Assembly: GCA_017524545.1 (NCBI GenBank)
Contig: JAFXVN010000072.1
Location: 62,001 to 126,000 of the forward strand
Length of the DNA stretch: 64,000 nt
Source: Bacteroidaceae bacterium
GTDB taxonomy: Bacteria; Bacteroidota; Bacteroidia; Bacteroidales; Bacteroidaceae
Direction of reading: 5' to 3'
Below are positions 61,501 through 64,000 of the stretch, one piece after another. The position numbers and the translations under genes are program-made. Position 1 is the first letter of the stretch, and each line of letters starts with the position of its first letter. The notes beneath the pieces are model-generated. The model was not told where the DNA came from. It made no database searches and saw nothing but the letters and a program-made list of their open reading frames with translations.

Positions 61501-64000
61501 AACTACGGCAACAAAGGCATTGGTGTGGCTACCGACTTTGAATATGAAGCTTTCGTGTGGTCCACTGGCACTACAGGCGGACGTTTCTACGTCAAGTTTG
61601 CCTCCTTCTCCTTGGCGACGTGTAACGACGTGACATCCAAGTTGGAGAGCTGCCACATCACGAAGAATTTCTATGGCGGTGGCAGTTTTGGCGAGGTGAA
61701 GGGTAAAGCCTCCTCAACCCTCGACGGCTGTACGGTGGATGGTAATGTCTTCGGCGGCGGCTATTCTGCCGAGCTGCCCAAAGTGGAAGTGCGCGATGCA
61801 GGCTTTGAAGTGATGCCGTACTTCAATGCGTCGTCCGGCATGTTCGAGCGCGGCGTGGAGTCTGGCACAACGACTTTCACATGGAGGAGTGCGGCGGCAG
61901 ATGGCAAGACTCTGTCAAACAACACCCTTGGCAGCGACCTGACGAACCATTATCTTTATACCAATGTTGACTTGACAGCCCTCGGCAAGGTGGGTGCCAC
62001 CGACCTGACGGTCAAGGGCAATACCAAAGTGACAGGCGGTGTCTTTGGCGGCGGCGACATGTCCGCCATAAGTCCCAATACGGAATATGCGGCTGCCCAC
62101 CCGGAAATCAAGGGTGACACCAAGGTGACGGTTCAGACCACAGGCGAGCGCACCATCACCAATGTCTATGGTGGCGGCAACACGGCCGACGTGGACGGCG
62201 ACGCAACGGTGACGATGACACGCGGCGCAGTCAGCCAGGATGTCTTTGGCGGTGGCAGAGGTGAGACCACAACTGTCAGCGGCGATGTCACGGTGAGCAT
62301 CGGCCCGAAGGCGGAAGAGGGGCACACCCTGACTATCCGCAATGTCTATGGCGGCTCGGCTCTCGGTGCAGTGAATGCGACCAAGGGTGCGGGCTATAAG
62401 GTTGACCCTACCGATATTGATGCAACCGCAGGAAAAGCGACAACGGTCAACATCAATGGCGGCACGGTGAGCGGCAGCGTCTTCGGCGGCGGACTGGGTC
62501 AGACCTCGCCAAGCAGCATCGCAGCCCAGAACTTCACCAACACCGCCGTCAACATGACGGGCGGCACGGTACGCACTGCCGTCTATGGCGGCGCGAACGT
62601 GAACGGTGTGCTGAAAGGCAATGCCACCGTCACCATCACTGGTGGCACGGTGGGTTCCGCCCCAGGCGAGGGCGACCCGATAGCCGATGTCGTCTTTGGT
62701 GGTGGTAAAGGTGAGCCGACCCTTGTCAACGGCGATGTCACCGTGGAAATCGGCACCATGACACCTGCCACGCCTCCGGCATCCCCCACATATACGGGAA
62801 CCTCCAGTATCTATGGCAACGTCTATGGGGGCTCGGCGCTCGGCAACACCAATGCCAGCAAGACTGGCAGCGACCCGATGGTGTTCTATACCGATGGAGA
62901 AACAGCCAAGGCAACGGCAGTCAACCTTTATGCCGGCACTATCTATGGCAACGTCTTTGGCGGCGGCTTGGGACAGAAGAACGGCGTGAACGGTGCAAGC
63001 AGCGACATTGTCTCATACGTCGGCGGCAATGTCTTTGTGACATTGGACGGCGCGAAGCTCGACTGCACCTTCACCGGCGCAGGCGACAACCGCATGACCA
63101 AGACAGGCCAAATCTTTGGTGCCAACAATTTGAACGGCACGCCCAAGGGGCATGTCAAGGTGCATGTGAAGCGAACCATTGGCACGAACAAGCCTACCGT
63201 GGATGACACGGATGCACACAACCCCATAGAATTTGGAGACAGGCCGGTGGCTCAAACGCCTGCGGGCACCTACGCCTACGATGTGGCAGCCGTCTATGGC
63301 GGCGGCAATCAGGCGGACTATATCCCGACGAAGGCCTCCGGCAGCGCTGCAGACAAGGAAGAGGCGTTTGCCGAGGTGCTTATCGAGGGTTGCGACAAGA
63401 CAAGTATAGAATATGTATATGGTGGCGGCAATGCCGCTGCCGTGCCTGCCACCCGAGTGACAGTCCTGGGTACTTATATCATCGACCAGTTGTTTGGCGG
63501 CGGTAACGGTAAGAGCACCGAAACCTTCACCAACCCCGGTGCAGATGTCGGCAAGTACAACAACGGCGAATCCGTGTATGGTACGGGTGTGGCAGAGACC
63601 CGTCTCATTGGCGGCAACATCCATGTCGTCTATGGCGGTAGCAACACGAAGGGTAATGTGCGTGGCGGCACCCGCATGACCATGCCGGAGAACGACGGCA
63701 CGGGCGACTATTGCGAAAACATGAATGTCAAGGAGATTTATGGTGCGGGCAAGAGTGCAGAGCAGGATGGTGGTGTGACCATCATCTTGGGTTGCGTCAA
63801 GGGCATGGATTATGTCTATGGCGGTGCCATGAATGCGAATGTGAAGGGCGGCGTGGATTTGGTCATCACCAGCGGACACTTCAAGCAGATATATGGCGGC
63901 AACGATACCTCTGGCACCATCCAAGGCCCCATCACGCTTACCATCGAAGAGACGGGTTGCGAACCCATTAACATCGAGGAACTTTACCTCGGCGGCAAGC
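58600..64000 (+). CDS. Second giant YGGG-repeat surface protein (3' end outside window)
   Basis: The frame from the ATG at 58600 stays open to the last base, at least 1800 codons, so the gene is cut by the window edge. A signal peptide (MRTNRYIRVIVAMLLLHVCGAAELWA) is followed by an InlB-B-like segment (VSASVSGQEVTLTVTPNPGYKI), then GLUG-type repeats (GTLDGQLHTIYNLSAPLFS, GGLVGLLDGTARVINCYSYA, VGGIVGYNNGT; about 180-290). From about residue 865 the YGGG/FGGG repeats begin (GFYGGGVNAAKP, VFGGGDMSAIS, VYGGGNTADVDGDATVTM, VFGGGLGQTSP, VYGGALG-like GSALGNTNAS). Dense V-x-V/T-x-G strands suggest a beta-solenoid. Paralogue of the 42623 protein, with the repeat region placed later. Confidence 0.78.
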   Translation, partial: MRTNRYIRVIVAMLLLHVCGAAELWAITSADIIIQVMPSGKEGNGAVTTAPEGKVSASVSGQEVTLTVTPNPGYKIKTGLIVVEKMVNPDVRSSARRRTPGMGTFELSGSTDDWVTSATEYTFTIPTEYDGAFVTATFVPEASGNLITSLSEIVDLSGSYVLARDVDASGFASLGTFTGTLDGQLHTIYNLSAPLFSTLTGTVKNVILDDVNINGTGNIGAIASTANGAARIYNCGILDGSVGGTAYTGGLVGLLDGTARVINCYSYATITRGSDVGGIVGYNNGTTNASSINTMVMNCMFYGDITGGTKVSPVYGGKSIDNLRKESPTPHGLNTFNYYAYSKLKGKAINSYNCALAVEDKYLNRFEFYRLLLNSNKRLAAFYATGSAEDAETKMAKWVLETADRTIDRPKPYPVLKAQGKYPSIINPDVEHAPDSTTVGPNKGGKLGTKTVTVHLSGIGITTSTLELPCTDKDFDRFNFNYDKIQLPYFNDVGTGNYTDKVVTGWKITSVTGGTPGTYTTGDKWGGYNFADRNCTNKDVYGTGGSNRVFSQGAYYDVPYGVTDIYIEPYWGTAAYVADKTYDVVYDTGYGKQEVLDDQVSSGAKFNGQTIYTSISSALATLSGATVYDNAIVLVGNLHQNSVPQSDGSKRFTIMSVDEDHDNEPDYSMIYHHSQRTAISPIRFDFLNVPGTAQAQKPKDAGTILNFTICKTRGWFETTNTTLIYSNQVEYENLAGISKEDSPFILMGGEFEQFVSTQRDGVTGKTQYIHVGGNVYIERFGLGTHSDGDKATPHIPVSVTGGDFKSFYLSGTYNQDAAVKSDNAECYISSGRFEELAGAAQEKIDGNVGWQIYNADIKGFYGGGVNAAKPVTGDVSVDIYNSHVETYCGGPKFGDMQPGKTVTTNAYGCEFGTFFGGGFGGTSYSTKKYYDETNTNAKWNGWDERYKEDRGKYFDGIGTGSTYTQNANYGNKGIGVATDFEYEAFVWSTGTTGGRFYVKFASFSLATCNDVTSKLESCHITKNFYGGGSFGEVKGKASSTLDGCTVDGNVFGGGYSAELPKVEVRDAGFEVMPYFNASSGMFERGVESGTTTFTWRSAAADGKTLSNNTLGSDLTNHYLYTNVDLTALGKVGATDLTVKGNTKVTGGVFGGGDMSAISPNTEYAAAHPEIKGDTKVTVQTTGERTITNVYGGGNTADVDGDATVTMTRGAVSQDVFGGGRGETTTVSGDVTVSIGPKAEEGHTLTIRNVYGGSALGAVNATKGAGYKVDPTDIDATAGKATTVNINGGTVSGSVFGGGLGQTSPSSIAAQNFTNTAVNMTGGTVRTAVYGGANVNGVLKGNATVTITGGTVGSAPGEGDPIADVVFGGGKGEPTLVNGDVTVEIGTMTPATPPASPTYTGTSSIYGNVYGGSALGNTNASKTGSDPMVFYTDGETAKATAVNLYAGTIYGNVFGGGLGQKNGVNGASSDIVSYVGGNVFVTLDGAKLDCTFTGAGDNRMTKTGQIFGANNLNGTPKGHVKVHVKRTIGTNKPTVDDTDAHNPIEFGDRPVAQTPAGTYAYDVAAVYGGGNQADYIPTKASGSAADKEEAFAEVLIEGCDKTSIEYVYGGGNAAAVPATRVTVLGTYIIDQLFGGGNGKSTETFTNPGADVGKYNNGESVYGTGVAETRLIGGNIHVVYGGSNTKGNVRGGTRMTMPENDGTGDYCENMNVKEIYGAGKSAEQDGGVTIILGCVKGMDYVYGGAMNANVKGGVDLVITSGHFKQIYGGNDTSGTIQGPITLTIEETGCEPINIEELYLGGK

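Overview
This window comes from a Bacteroidales chromosome, most likely Prevotella or a close relative. The evidence is the Bacteroidetes promoter form (TTTG or TTGC, about 19 bases, TAnnTTTG) seen before tRNA-Glu, gyrB, rpmB and others, the Bacteroidetes-specific DUF4295 gene after rpmB-rpmG, GH97 and GH43 enzymes, a DUF3575/DUF5119/fimbrillin locus, and Bacteroidetes-type C-terminal sorting-like tails.

Layout. 1-420: non-coding, with three sets of palindromes. 423-5904: a minus-strand pair (GH97 glycosidase, C69 dipeptidase) divergent from a GH43 enzyme. 6045-6875: rpmB, rpmG, DUF4295. 7036-8271: an M16 protease carrying an in-frame REP-like insertion. 8518-24326: a complete co-directional division and wall (dcw) cluster, mraZ-rsmH-ftsL-ftsI-murE-mraY-murD-ftsW-murG-murC-ftsQ-ftsA-ftsZ, with MraZ-type boxes in front. 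24327-27863: recO, tRNA-Glu, rpsT, an inverted-repeat island and gyrB. 27864-28585: a 0.7 kb spacer with four tandem 21-bp palindromes. 28586 to the right edge: a fimbria and surface-protein locus, with DUF3575, DUF5119, four fimbrillin-like lipoproteins, a 4139-residue YGGG-repeat protein, a RAYT-type transposase-like protein, a 743-residue secreted protein, and a second giant YGGG-repeat protein that runs off the edge.

The fimbria locus is broken up by small accessory genes. A BRO-N/RhuM fusion gene sits between perfect 37-bp direct repeats (31431 and 32518). Between the second and third fimbrillin lies a run of antitoxin-like, VapBC-like, retropepsin-like and DinD-like genes. Three near-identical spacers separate them, each starting with a CGGT-loop hairpin just after a stop codon, and each supplying the start codon, or a possible one, of the next gene. 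Two hairpins shaped exactly like the acceptor/T-arm half of a tRNA (7+5 bp, loop TTCGACT) follow the two large fimbrillin genes. This cassette-like organisation is the best candidate here for an undescribed system.

Two further repeat themes run through the window. REP-like palindromes (core ACCCTCCCTTAAAGGGAGGG, often as inverted pairs) lie at gene ends and inside genes, where they are translated or supply stop codons; the RAYT-like gene at 55044 is a possible partner. Many gene gaps consist of short tandem repeats with a different 7-9 bp unit in each gap, and in several cases the last unit contains the start codon of the next gene. All functional calls come from reading the sequence; no database search was run.
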